A stretch of 64,000 nucleotides of DNA from positions 3,100,001 to 3,164,000 of the forward strand of contig NC_046674.1 in assembly GCF_003369915.1 (NCBI RefSeq). The letters run 5' to 3'. Origin of the DNA: Drosophila miranda. Lineage: Eukaryota; Arthropoda; Insecta; Diptera; Drosophilidae. Numbering within the stretch: position 1 is the first letter of the stretch; every line of letters starts with the position of its first letter. The position numbers and the translations under genes were made by a program. Below, one piece after another: positions 33,901-48,000 of the stretch. Under the pieces are notes generated by a model. That model was given only the letters and a program-made list of their open reading frames with translations, had not been told where the DNA came from and did not search any database.

Positions 33901-36900
33901 CTAACTCTCGTTCTCCACAGCCTGCCAGTGCGACTTCTTCTACTCGACGGGCCACTGCGAGGAGGAGACCGGAAATTGCGAGTGCCGTGCCGCCTTCCAG
34001 CCGCCCAATTGCGATTCCTGTGCCTACGGCTACTACGGCTATCCGAACTGTCGCGAGTGCGAGTGCAATCTGAACGGAACGAACGGCTATCACTGCGAGG
34101 CGGAGAGCGGACAGCAGTGCCCCTGCAAGATCAACTTCGCGGGCTCCTACTGCAAGCAGTGCGCCGAGGGCTACTACGGGTTTCCCGAGTGCAAGGCCTG
34201 CGAGTGCAATCAGATTGGATCCATCACGAACGACTGCAATGTGACCACCGGCGAGTGCAAGTGCTTGACCAACTTTGGGGGCGACAACTGCGAGAGATGC
34301 AAGCACGGATACTACAACTATCCCGCCTGCTCGTGTGAGTAGGGCTTCCGCGGAAGCGAAGCTTCTATCCGTTGCATGTCCATGATGCACTGTTTCTTGT
34401 TCTCTATTCAGACTGCGATTGCGACAATCAGGGCACCGAATCGGAGATCTGCAACAAGCAGTCGGGACAGTGCATCTGTCGCGAGGGCTTTGGCGGTCCC
34501 AGGTGCGACCAGTGCCTGCCCGGCTTCTACAATTATCCCGACTGCAAGCCCTGCAACTGCTCGAGCACCGGCAGCTCTGCTATCACCTGCGACAACACGG
34601 GAAAATGCAACTGCTTGAATAACTTTGCTGGGAAGCAGTGCACCCTCTGCAGTGCCGGATACTACAGCTATCCGGATTGTTTGCGTGAGTTTTGACGGGC
34701 GTGCAGGTATGGCTAGAGGCGGTTCTAATGTGGGAGGGTCTCCGTTTCAGCCTGCCATTGCGACTCGCATGGCTCCCAGGGCGTCACGTGCAATGCCGAT
34801 GGCCAGTGCCTCTGCCAGCCGAACTTTGATGGCCGTCAGTGCGACTCGTGCAAGGAGAGCTTCTACAACTTCCCCAGCTGCGAGGACTGCAACTGTGATC
34901 CTGCGGGCGTGATAGACAAATTCGCTGGCTGCGGATCGGTGCCCGTGGGTGAGCTCTGCAAGTGCAAGGAGCGCGTCTCCGGACGCATCTGCGACGAGTG
35001 CAAGCCCCTGTACTGGAATCTGAACATCAGCAATCCTGACGGCTGCGAGAACTGCGATTGCTGGACAGACGGCACCATCTCCGGACTGGATACGTGTGCC
35101 TCAAAGTCCGGCCAATGCCCGTGCAAGCCCCACACCCAGGGACGGCGCTGCAAGGAGTGCCGCGATGGCACCTTCGACCTGGACAGCTCCTCGCTGTTTG
35201 GCTGCAAGGACTGCCAGTGCGATGTGGGTGGCTCGTGGGCCAGTGTCTGCGACAAGACGAGCGGCCAGTGCAAGTGCCATCCCCGAGTCACGGGCCGCGC
35301 CTGCACCCAGCCCCTGACCACACACTACTTCCCGACGCTCCATCAGTTCCAGTACGAGTACGAGGACGGGGCCCTGCCATCGGGCACCCAAGTGCGCTAC
35401 GATTACGATGAACAGGAGTTCCCGGGATTCAGCAGCAAGGGCTACGTGGTGTTCAACGCGATACAGAACGAAGTGCGCAACGAGCTGACGGTGTTCAAGT
35501 CCTCTCTGTATCGCATCGTCCTGCGCTATGTGAATCCCAACGATGAGAACGTGACAGCCACCATACTCATACAGTCGGACAATCCCCAGGAAGTGGATCA
35601 GAAGTAAGGCATCGGAAAGACCTCTATGGGGAAATATCCTGTAATATCTGTAATTTCGCATCTTTTCACAGCGTGAAGGTCCTCCTGCAACCGACAAAGC
35701 AGCCGCAATTTGTCACCGTATCCGGACCCAAGGGCCTCAAGCCCTCTGCCATTGTGCTGGATCCCGGCCCACGCTACGTCTTCACCACGAAAGCCAGCAA
35801 GAATGTGATGCTCGACTACTTTGTGCTCCTGCCCGCTGCCTACTACGAGGCCTCCATTCTCACGCGACAGATCTCGAATCCCTGCGAACTGGGCAACATG
35901 GAGCTGTGCCGCCACTACAAGTACGCCTCCGTGGAGGTCTTTGAGCCCGCGAGCGTGCCTTTCCTCATCGGATCCAATGGCAAGGCGGCCAAGCCCGCCG
36001 AAGTGTACAGCGACCCAGAGCATCTGCAGATCGTGAGCCATGTGGGAGATGTGCCAGTGCTCAGCCGATCCCAGCCAGAGCTCAATTACATCGTGGATGT
36101 GCCACATAGCGGGCGCTACATCTTCGTGATTGATTACATCAGCCACAGGAACTTCACGAACACGTACTACGTGAATCTGCGACTGAAGAACGATCCGGAC
36201 TCGGAGACGTCTGTGCTCCTGTATCCCTGCCTGTATTCCACGGTCTGCCGCACTTCGGTGAATGACGATGGCCTGGAGAAGAGCTTCTACATCAGCAAGG
36301 AGGATCTGCAGCCAGTAACCATCTATGTGAGTGCCACTTAACACTTAATCTGTCCGCAGAAATGTACCCATAAGTCCCGCGCCCGTTTCAGGCTGATATC
36401 TCGGATGAATATCGCGTGCCCATCATTTCGGTTACGGCCATTCCTGTGGAGCAATGGTCCATTGATTACATCAACCCCAGTCCCGTCTGCGTGATCCACA
36501 ACCAGCAGTGCTCAACGCCCAAGTTTGTGTCGGTGCCAGATTCCAAGAAGATTGAATTCGAAACGGACCATGAGGATCGCATTGCCACGAACAAGCCCCC
36601 ATACGCGGTGCTCGACGAACGCGTTAAGCTCGTGCATTTGGACAGCAAGCAGGAGGGAACCATTGTGATAGAGTAAGTGCACCTCTAATCAACAGATATT
36701 CGTCTCTATTTAATGGGTTTTGATGGGGGTTTTTACTGCTAATTGAACTCTTTCTGTTTGAATTCCGCTTTGAAATCGATTGGCCCGCCTATCGATCTAT
36801 GTGGGGCGCGTGCGATAGTGCCATCGATAGCTGCTTTCAGGCTATGTATATTGGGGATATTCTATGTATAATTCTAGAATCTAGATAAATAATATTCTAA

Positions 36901-39900
36901 TGATGCTCCCACAGTTCGAAGGTCGCCGAGCCTGACCGATATGTGATTCTGGTGAAGTACTACCAGCCGGATAATCCCAAATATCAGGTTTACTTCACCT
37001 TAACGGCAGCCAAAAACCAATACGATGGACACTTCGACATCCAGCACTGTCCCTCGAGCTCCGGCTGCCGAGGCGTGATCCGTCCTGGCGGGGAATACGA
37101 CTGGTTCGACATTGACGATGAGTTCCATTTCACAATTACGGTAAGAAGTGCCTTCTTCCTCGCTGGAAAGTGTTTGAACTTGTTTGAACGCCACTGAAAC
37201 CCGTTACAGAATGATCGTCCGCAAGGCGTTTGGCTGGACTATCTGGTCGTGGTGCCGCTCAAGCAGTACAACGAGGACCTCTTGGTGGAGGAAACCTTCG
37301 ACCAGACAAAGGAATTCATCAAGAACTGCGGCCACGACGACTTCCACATCACGCACAACGCCAGCGAGTTCTGCAAGAAGGCCGTGTTCTCGGTGACGGC
37401 GGACTACAACAGCGGGGCATTGGCCTGCAACTGCGATTATGCGGGATCGACGAGCTTCGAGTGTCGTCCGTTTGGGGGGCAGTGCCAGTGCAAGCCGAAT
37501 GTGATTGAGAGGCAGTGCGGCACCTGCCGCAGCCGCTACTACGGATTCCCCGACTGCAAGCCCTGCGAGTGCCCCACCAGTGCCATGTGCGAGCCGACCA
37601 CAGGAGAGTGCATGTGCCCCCCGAATGTGATCGGGGATCTGTGCGAGAAGTGCGCCCCGAACACGTACGGCTTCCATCAGGTGATCGGCTGCGAGGAGTG
37701 CAATTGCAACTATCTGGGCATTGCCAATGGCAACACGCAGTGCGACATGTTCAACGGCACCTGCGAGTGCCGCGACAACATCGAGGGACGGGCCTGCGAC
37801 GTGTGCGCCCATGGCTACTACCAGTTCCCGCGCTGCGACCAGTGCTCGTGCCACACGCCGGGCACAGAGCTGGAGGTCTGCGACAAGATCGACGGCAGCT
37901 GCTTCTGCAAGAAGAATGTCGTGGGACGCGACTGCGATCAGTGTGTGGACGGGACGTACAATCTGCAGGACAGCAATCCCGATGGCTGCACCACGTGCTT
38001 CTGCTTCGGCAAGACCTCGCGCTGCGACAGCGCCTATCTGAGGGTCTACAATGTCAGTCTCCTGCGTCAGGTGTCCATCAGTACGGCGGAGTTCAACCAC
38101 AACAACAAGACAATCGAATTCGAGCTCTGGGCCGTGGCCCCCGAGGAGCTGCAGCTGAACGAGACGACGCTCCAGGCGGACTTCACTTCCCGCGAGGTGA
38201 GCGACGAGCGTCCCGCGTACTTCGGGGTCCTCGACTACCTCCTCAACCAGAACAGTCACATCTCCTCTTATGGCGGGGATCTGGCGTACACGCTGCACTT
38301 CACCTCCGGCTTCGATGGCAAATCGATCGTCGCACCCGATGTGATCCTGATGGGAAAGGATAAGGTCTTGGTGCACCAAAGCTACGAGCAGCCGAGCAGG
38401 AATATGCCCTTCACCAATCGCCTGCAGATGGTCGAGTCGAACTTCCAGACGCACGCCGGAAAGACCGTCTCCCGGGCGGACTTTATGATGGTTCTGCGCG
38501 ACCTGAAGGCCATCTACATCCGGGCCAACTACTGGGAACAGACGCTCGTCACGCACATCTCGGATGTGTACCTGTCGCTGGCGGACGAGGATGCCGATGG
38601 CACAGCGGAATATCAGTTCCTGGCCGTCGAGCGATGCTCCTGCCCGCCGGGATATGTGGGCCATTCGTGCGAGGACTGCGCGCCCGGCTACTATCGTGAC
38701 CCGAACGGACCCTACGGCGGCTACTGCATCCCCTGCGAGTGCAACGGCCACTCGGAGACCTGCGACTGTGCCACGGGCATCTGCACGGGCTGCCAGCACG
38801 GCACCCAGGGCGAGCACTGCGAGGATTGCGTGTCGGGATACTATGGGAACGCCACCAATGGCACGCCCATCGACTGCATGATCTGCGCCTGTCCCCTGCC
38901 CTTCGATTCGAACAACTTTGCCACCAGCTGCGAGATCTCCGAGTCGGGCAATGAGATCCATTGCGAGTGCCGTCCCGGCTATACGGGACCCCGCTGCGAG
39001 TCCTGTGCGAATGGCTTCTACGGGAACCCCGAGAACGTGGGCGATGTGTGCAAGCCCTGCGATTGCTCTGGCAACATCAATCCCGAGGATCAGGGCTCCT
39101 GTGACACGCGCACGGGCGAGTGCCTGCGCTGCCTGAACAACACGTTTGGGGCCGCTTGCAACCTGTGTGCGCCCGGCTTCTACGGGGACGCCGTGAAGCT
39201 GAAGAACTGCCAGAGCTGCGACTGCGACGATCTGGGCACCCTCGAGTGCGATCCCTTCGTGGGCAAGTGCACCTGCCACGAGAACGTCATCGGCGAGCGC
39301 TGCGATCGCTGCAAGGCCGATCACTACGGCTTCGAGTCGGGCCTGGGGTGCCGCGCCTGCGACTGCGGCGCCGCCTCGAACTCCACGCAGTGCGACGCCC
39401 ACACGGGACACTGTGCCTGCAAGCCGGGCGTGACGGGCCGCCAGTGCGATCGGTGTGCAGTGGATCACTGGAAGTACCAGAAGGAGGGCTGCACCCCATG
39501 CAACTGCAATCAGGGATATTCGCGGGGCTTCGGCTGCAATCCGAACACGGGCAAGTGCCAGTGCCTCCCAGGAGTGATTGGCGATCGGTGCGATGCGTGC
39601 CCCAATCGGTGGGTGCTCATCAAGGACGAGGGCTGCCAGGAGTGCAACAATTGCCATCACGCGCTCCTCGATGTCACCGACAAAATGCGCTACCAGATCG
39701 ACAGTGTCCTGGCGGACTTTGGCAGCGTGACGCTCGCCTTCTTCACCAGCCAAAAGCTCAACTACTACGACAGTCTGGCGGATGAGCTGGTACCGAAAAT
39801 CAAGGCCTTGGATCCCACCAGCGTGGACCTGAATCCATCGAAAAAGTCGAACAGCGATCTGGAGGCAGACGCGAAGTCCTACGCAAAGCAAGTGAATCAA

Positions 39901-42900
39901 ACGCTGGCGAACGCCTTAGACATACGCGATAGGTCGAGCAGCACTTTGGGGAATATAACCAGCGCCTACGACGAGGCACTGAAGAGTGCGGACCAGGCCA
40001 GAGAGGCCATTGCTGCCGTGGAGGCGCTGTCCAAGAATCTCGAGACAGCGGCCAGCACGAAGATCGATGCGGCCCTGGAGCAGGCACAGCATATCCTGGG
40101 ACAGATTAATGACACCCAGATCCAGTTGGTGGCCAACGAGCAGGTGCTGGAGAAGGCGCGTCTGCTGTACGATGAGGTGGACGCCCTGGTGCAACCGATC
40201 AAGGAGCAGAACAGGAGCTTGAATGCCCTGAAGAACGACATTGGGGAGTTTAGCGACAAGCTCGAGGATCTGTTCAACTGGAGCGACCAATCGGAGACGC
40301 AGTCCGCGGAAGTGGAGCGCCTAAACGTCGTCAATAAGCAGTCGTTCGACAACTCCAAATTCGCCACCGTCTCGGAGCAGCAGCAGGAGGCGGAGACGAA
40401 CATCCAGGACGCCGGGAACTACCTCATCAACGGGGACCTCACACTCAACCAGATTGGCCAGAAGCTGGACAACCTGCGCGATGCCCTCGAGGAGCTGAAG
40501 TCCGTCAACAAGAACGTGGACGAGGATCTGCCCTTGCGCGACGTACAGCACCAGGAGGCGGATCAGCTGACGGCCCAGGCGGAGATGAGGGCCGCAGAGC
40601 TGGCCATCAAGGCCCAGGATCTGGCTGAACAGTACACGGACATGACGGCCCACGCTGAGCCCGCCATCAAGGCAGCCACCGCCTACTCGGGCATTGTGGA
40701 GGCCGTGGATGCGGGCCAGCAGTTCAGCCAGGACGCCATCACCGCTGCGGGCAATGCCACACAGATCACCGACGGCATCGAAGAGCGGGCGGGCCAGGCG
40801 TACTCCGAGTCGGCGGACCTCCTGCAGAAGGCACGCCAATCCCTGCAGAAGGTGCAGGACGATCTGGAGCCGCGACTGAACAGCTCCGGGGGCAAGGTGC
40901 AGCAGATCTCGCAGCGGAACAATGCGACGGAGCAGCAGCTGAAGGATATCAACATATTGATTGCCCAGCTGCCGGCGGCGGCGCAGCGGGACATGTGGAA
41001 GAGCTCGAATGCGAATGCCAGCGATGCCCTGGAGATCCTCAAGAATGTCCTCGAAATCCTTGAGCCTGTGAGCGCACAGACGCCCAAGGAGCTGGAGAAG
41101 GCGCACAACATCAATCGGGATCTGGACTTGACCAACAAGGACATCTCGCAGGCCAATAATCAGCTGGATAATGTCGAAGGCTCCGTCTCGAAGCTCGTGG
41201 AGCTGGCGGAGGACGTGGAGGATCAGCAGCAGCGCGTGGCCACCCAAACGCTGCAGCTCGGCCAGGACATTGAGAACCTCAAGCGGCAGGTGGAGACGGC
41301 CCGCCAGATGGCCAACAACATCAAGGTGGGCGTCAAGTTCCGCCCGAGCACCGTCCTAGAGCTGAAGACCCCCGAGAAGGCCAAGCTCCTGGCCACTCGC
41401 ACGAATCTGTCGACCTTCTTCCGCACCAACGAAAAGTCGGGCTTCCTGTTCTTCCTCGGCAACGACAACGCCACGGCGCAGAAGAACAAGGACTTTGTGG
41501 CCGTGGAGATTGTCAATGGCTACCCGATACTCACCATCGATCTGGGCAACGGACCGCAGCGCATCACCAACGACAAGTACGTGTCGGATGGGAAGTGGTA
41601 CCAGGCCGTGGTCGATCGCGTGGGCTCCGTGGCGAAGCTAACGATTCGCGAACAGCTGCCGAACGGAGAGGTTGTGGAGCACCAGAGCGAGCCCAAGCAG
41701 CTGGAGGGATCCCAGAACATACTGCATGTGGACCGCAATAGTCGCCTGTTCGTGGGCGGCTATCCGGCTGCCCCAGACTTTGCGGCGCCCGAGGATATCA
41801 CCGCCAACTACTTCAATGGCGACATCGAGGATCTGCGCATCGGTGACGAGAACGTGGGCCTCTGGAACTTTGTCTACGGCGAGGATAATGCCGAGGGAGT
41901 TCGCGAGCGGGACGTCCTGCTCGAGAAGAAGAAACCGGTGACGGGGCTGCGCTTCAAGGGCAAGGGATTCGTTCAACTGAATGCCACGTACAACTTCAAG
42001 AGCCGATCGACCATCAAATTCAACTTCAAGGCCGACAAGGACAGCAGCAACGGGCTGCTCTTCTTCTACGGCCGCGACAAGCACTACATGTCCATTGAGC
42101 TGGTGGACGGGGCCGTCTTCTTCAACATAAAGCTCGGCAACGGTGGCGTCTCCTCGGGCAGCAGCAATCGCTACAACGACAACAAGTGGCACACCGTGGA
42201 GGCTGGGCGGGACGGGCGCACGGGCCTGCTCAAAGTCGACGATATCCTGCTCTTCCATGAGACAGCGCCCGCAGAGGCCGACGAGGAGCTGCCTAAGCTG
42301 CGGCGCATGTACTTCGGTGGATATCCGCGACGATTCAACAACTCGGAGATTGTCCGGCAAAACTTTGATGGCTGCATCGACGATGTGATCATCTCCGGCA
42401 TTGTGGTGGATCTCACGGAGTACGTGAATGGCACGGGCGTGGAGGAGGGCTGTCCCGAGCGGTTCTCCACTGTCCTGTCCTTTGCCCCGAACGAGTATGG
42501 GTTCCTGCGCTCCCACAACATCTCGTCCGACAATAATCTGCATTTGAATCTGCGCTTCAAGACCCTCCAGCCAAAGGGCATCCTCTTCTACGCCACAAAC
42601 AATGATCAGAGCTCTGCCATTGGCCTCACGCTGGACGATGGCTATCTGAAGCTGAGGAGCCAAGGCAGCGAACTGGTCATCGATCAGCGGCCCTTCAACG
42701 ACGGCGAAGATCACGTGGTCACAGTGCAGCATAATGCCGGGGAGCTGCGTCTCTCAGTGGATGATGAAGAGGAGGAACGGTAGGTTATCTCTGGTGGGAA
42801 TCTCTGCTTTCTTGAAATCTAATCTGTTCTTTTTTCCTTCAGATTGGGTTCCCCAGAGCCCCTGCAGATCGAGGCGGGTGATATATTCTTCGGGGGTCTC

Positions 42901-44575
42901 CCAGATAACTACCAAACACCGAGGGGTGCCCTCTCGACACTGGCGTACTTCGTGGGCTGCATCAGCGATGTCACCGTCAACGACGAGATCATTAATTTTG
43001 CCAACAGTGCGGAGAAGAAGAATGGCAACATCAATGGCTGTCCACCCGATATACTAGGTAAGCGCTTGAGCTGATTGCAGCTGATTGACGCTGATCCCTT
43101 ACGATATTCATGTGTGTTGTTTTGTGTCCTTCCTGGCAGCCTACGAGCCGGATCTGCTGCCCAACTACTATCCAAGTGGCGCCAATGAGCTGGAACCGCC
43201 ATCGCCGGGCAGGATAACGACACACAAGCCCCTGGCCACAGCGGCTCCAACCACGACGAGCACTACCACGACCACGACTACCACCACAACTACTACTCCT
43301 GCCACAATCACTAGCACAACGGTCCGGACGACACCAGCAGAAGCAGCAGAAATAGTGCCACAGAAAACACTGACCACTCGACCCACACCGAAGATGAATC
43401 AACCGAGCGACAAGCGCTGCAAACTCCCAGTGGATCCCAACTATGATGTGGATTTCGAGACGGCTGGCTACCGCTTCTACTCGCTAAGGGAACAGCGGCT
43501 GGAGATCAACTCCCTGCCGGTGAAACTGAAGAGCCATCACGATGTGAGCATCTCCTTCCGCACAGAGCATCCGAATGGACTCCTGTTCTATGCGAGCAGC
43601 AAGCAGAAGGATGACTTTGTAGCAGTGTATCTGCTGGATGGGCGGGTGACCTATCAGCTGAGAGTGGGCGCTGGCTTGACGGCGAACATTACCAGTGAGG
43701 CGGAGCTGAACGACGGCAAGTGGCACACGGTGGAGATTGTGCGCACTGCTCCACGGGTGAGCCTGATCATCGATCAGACGATGCAGCCGGGCTCGGTGGA
43801 GGTTAGCCAGGAGCGCAGCCCCCCTGTGTTCTCCGTCGAGATGCCCATCTTTGTGGGCGGCATAACGAAGTTTGTGGAGTCGGAGCTGAGGCGACACACG
43901 TACTTTGGGGGCAACACTTCGTACTTCAATGGCTGCCTGACGGACATCAAGTTCGATGGCGTGGCCCTGGAGACGGAGCCCACAAAGTACTCGGTGGTGC
44001 CATGCTCCGAGCAGGTGGAGCGGGGAGTGTTCTTCCACAGCAGCTCCAACCAAACAACGCCGCCGTACGTGAAGCTCTTCGAGCGCTTCACCGTTGGCGC
44101 CGAGATGGCCATCAGCTTTGATTTCCGTCCCCGAGAGCCGAACGGTCTGATATTTTCGGTGCACGGCAGGAACTCCTACGCCATTCTTGAGCTGGTGGAC
44201 AACGAACTCTTCTTCACCGTCAAATCGGATATAAAGAGCACTCTCGTGACCAATTTCACGCTGCCCGCCAACGAGAGCTTCTGCGATGGCAAGACACGCC
44301 ACGTGCAGGCCATCAAATCGAAGTTTGTCATCAACATAGCCGTGGACTTTGTCAGCTCCAATCCGGCAGTGGGCAACGAGTCCTCTGCCCTGACCAAGAC
44401 GAATCGTCCTTTGTTCATGGGCGGACACCATGCCTTCCAGAAGGCGCCGGGCATCAAGACGAAGAAGACCTTCAAGGGATGCATCAGCAACGTGGAAATC
44501 AACAAGAAAGCGATTCGAATTACGCCGAACATGATCACTGGCGACATTTGGCAGGGCTACTGTCCTCTCAACTAG
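30972..44575 (+). CDS. LanA: Laminin alpha chain (alpha-3/5 type)
   Basis: Thirteen exons: 30972-31193, 31376-31522, 32921-33545, 33637-33846, 33921-34334, 34412-34684, 34751-35603, 35672-36326, 36392-36672, 36915-37140, 37210-42779, 42843-43057, 43140-44575 (TAG). They encode 3,708 aa (D. melanogaster LanA is about 3,712). Order: signal peptide (1-21), laminin N-terminal domain (~22-285), Cys-rich LE repeats with the long fly-specific middle region (~920-1370), further LE repeats, L4 domain (~1580-1777), LE repeats to ~2120, alpha-helical coiled coil (~2120-2675) that trimerises with beta and gamma chains, then five LG domains (~2675 onward), LG3 and LG4 separated by a Thr-rich linker (~3255-3310). 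Secreted; the trimer builds basement membranes and binds integrin and dystroglycan through the LG domains. Every junction is in phase, and the cysteine pattern is intact. Confidence 0.98.
43245..43330 (+). repeat. LanA: Thr codon-rich linker in LanA
   Basis: A run of ACC/ACA/ACT codons encodes a Thr/Pro-rich, mucin-like spacer between LG3 and LG4, the usual position of this linker in fly LanA. Confidence 0.8.
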
Positions 44576-45077
44576 AGAAACAAAGAGAGTGAGCAGTGGA
44601 AGAGACCCTAGTGAAGGACCCTCGCAAAATGCTAAAAGGACAAACGATTTTGGATTCTATAAAATAAGAAACTATGCCCAATGGACAATGGAGTGAATGT
44701 TGACGAAACACGCAATCGATGGACAACGAAACGAACAAATTACCAAAACGAACAATACACAATCGACAGGCAAACGTAGGGCCTGGGGCTCCTGCACTTA
44801 CGTGGAACCTCAGCACATCTGCCAGTCGTATAAGCAATGTAGATTCTAAGCTCTTTCTTTGTGCCAATTTTTATCAGAACTTATATATTTTAATTCCTTT
44901 GTATTTTTCAATTCTTTGAGAGAGCACCACCAAAGATTGTGGAACGCATACAGAGCCGAATGAACAGCTTACGCTCTCATTCTCTTCGTTAGCCTTCCCC
45001 CTGGTAATCTACGATCTTCGCCATAGCTCTCTCTCTCTCTCTCTTTTGCATTTGTATTTTGCCTTTGAAATCAACTA

Positions 45078-45083
45078 AATAAA
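45078..45083 (+). terminator. LanA: LanA polyadenylation signal
   Basis: AATAAA 503 bp after the LanA stop codon; the first good hexamer downstream. Confidence 0.45.
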
Positions 45084-48000
45084 TATTAGAATCATTAAAT
45101 ATCCAATTAAAATAGCAACGGTGCATGCTTTTTGAATTTCGGAGCAGAAAAAGCTGAAAAAGAGCGGGAACGAGCCTTGTGCCCGAAATCAAAAGGCTAT
45201 AAGGCTATTCAAGCTATAAGTATACCCTGGAGAAGAACAAAGCTAATGAAAATGAAGTCTAAGGTTACTTCTGTGCCCCCGAAGTGGAAATCTTTCGGCG
45301 TGCTTGCAGATAGAGGGACAGCAATCCCAGCGAGGACATTAGGACAGTATGAGTATGAGTATCGATGATCTGCTGCATGTGGTGTGTCCACAGCGGCATC
45401 TATTTCCTATTTTAATCATTTTTAAACCCACTGAAATCGGTATTTGGTTTCTTCTAGTAAAGACGGAAGCTAGGCAGTAGAGTAATCCGTTATTCTTTCA
45501 ATTCAGACTGCATGCAGATAAATATAATTTCATCGCCTATTTTATTCAAATTTGTCTATCTCTGTCTCCCTCTCTTTCATTTCTCACACCAACACCAGAC
45601 GTTTTGTCTCGCTCCCCTACGCCAGACCGTGCACACTGCACGAGGAATAGTGTGTGTGAGAGAGAGAGAGGGAAAAAGATATATTGACTAAGCGGATGGA
45701 TGGCGTAGCGTAGCCACCAAAATTTCATTTGTTCCTGGCTTCTGGCTATAAAATGTATCCGATCTGATCCATCGATTCCGCAATCTTTTTTCTGATTCTG
45801 CAATTTCGGTTTTCTTGTATCTTTAAAATTTTGAGTAGCATTGATTTTCGTTCTTTGTGGATCGTGTGTACTTTTTTTAGCCTTCTCGGATGCACGGCAT
45901 GCATTTCAATGTTGCATTCACGAGCAATCATAAACCAATTGGAAGCAGGACACGCCCTCGAGGGCGGAGTAAAACATTGTATCTTTTTGTTGATGGTAAT
46001 GTTATACATACATATTTATTCAGATATAGTATATATAGTTTCTCAATTATCGACGAATCATTAAATGGAGTTTACAGTATAGCAAATATTTTGAAAAACC
46101 AGAAAGAGGACTTCTTTCCAGTTTTTCCGAATATTTGCAACATGTGTATAGAGGGCATCGGATCGGATCATATATCCCGTATATGTATGTATATTTATGT
46201 GTACTTTAATTTACTTAGAAATGTTGCAGATCAGATCTATTATTAGAGAGGTGGGGGAAATAGAGTAAAAACAAAATCTATTTAAGTCGGAAATTCCAAC
46301 CGCAGCTGAATTTTGTAATACACGTAAATTTTGTAATTGAGAAAACAAACATGCGATTTACGACCCTTTTTAGGATCTGCAAAAAATTATCCTTTCTTTG
46401 ATTCTGAACTCCATTCTCTGTTCTGTTCTTTTGTTCTTATTTGTAGTTGTTGAATTTTCTTGTCCTAATTTTTGACCTAACACATTTCGTGGTGAAAAAT
46501 CATAGAACAAAATCCTATGCTGCATATTTTTTCTTTATAAATATAATATTCATATGTATATATGTATGTATATGTTTATGAATGTGTGTGTGTGTGTGTG
46601 TGTATTCAATGTGTGTGTGTGTGTTGTGTTGATTCCTATTTTGTTTTTGTTTTTGTTTTGTTTTATTTTAGTTACTGCTTAAACGCTAATCACTAAGATC
46701 ACCCGAGAGAGATACAAACGCACGCGAACGCGACCGGATTCCGCGATGAATCCGGTTTAAGGTACAACGAAATCACGATTTTTAGTTTCATTTAGTTTTG
46801 CAATTGGTTTATTTTGTATTATTATTAATAGTTTTCAAGTATTTTTTTCATTATTATTTGGGACTCGGGGGCGAAAGTCCCTTATTTTTTAGAGTTTTTT
46901 GCTGTTTAGTTTTAGTTTGAGTTTAACGCGACGCGAACGAACGACCCGAAGTTACATTATTATCACACGTTCCCCCTGGTTTTTGTTTTTTTTTTTTTCT
47001 CGAAACGAAATAAAAAATTAACACAAACTTAAACGAAGTTTGCATTTAATTACATAATACTATTACTTAGATTTACTTGGTTTACTCATCATTTATCTCC
47101 TTAATCTTTTTGTTTTATTCTGACTGAGTTTTGGTTTTAGTTTCTCTATTCTCCTCTTTTTTTGTTTTTTTTTTTTTTCATTTGTTCCGCGACAATTTCA
47201 AAGACTTTTGTTTCCATTTAGTAGTACATTGTTTTTACACCCTAATCATCGAATAATTGTAAAAAAAAAATACAAATTTCTGTACAATATAAATGATTAT
47301 TTGGGAAAGAGGATCTTACGCAAAAGACGAAAGCCTATACAATACAAAATGAAAGCAAAAGTTTTCGATTAAAATTATATGTAGTACTCGTATAATGATA
47401 ATTTTAATTACACTTGTCCCTATACAACGCAAACAAATTATATAATAATACTTTAAAAAGTGATCAGTCAATTGTTTTGTATTCAGTTATTCAGATCGCA
47501 CAAAAACAACAAATTATTATACTCAACGAAATCCTAATCTCAATTTTCTTCCTATTTTTTCTCTCTTTAAAATAAAAAAACATCTATAATTTTGTAAATA
47601 AATATCATCCGTAGTAATGTGTGTGTGTGTGTGTGTCTGTGTGTGTGTGTGTAGTGTATAAGTAAATTTTTGTATCTGTAACAGTTGCATTTTGTATTGT
47701 ATTATTGTAATCCTTGTATTATTTGATTTTTGTTTTTCCTTTTTGGTTTACCCGACGAGATAAGATACCACGCACGTGACGACTGACGATTGACCGATTA
47801 CCGATTACGATTTTACGAACGGACGAGAGCGACGAGAATACGCGAACGCGAAGAACCCGAAACGCGACGATTTTTTGGTTTTTATTATCATTATTATCCA
47901 TGAAAGTGTTGGGTTTCAATTGTGAAATATAAATCGTTTGTTGATGAATGCTGTTTGTCTTTGAACGGATTTGTTTTTCTTAATCTTTTTTGTTTTGTTT

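Noticed and set aside
37204-39900. An 898-codon open frame on the minus strand opposite LanA
   Set aside because: It mirrors the main LanA exon; high GC at third codon positions removes stops from the antisense frame. No domain, start or splice evidence.
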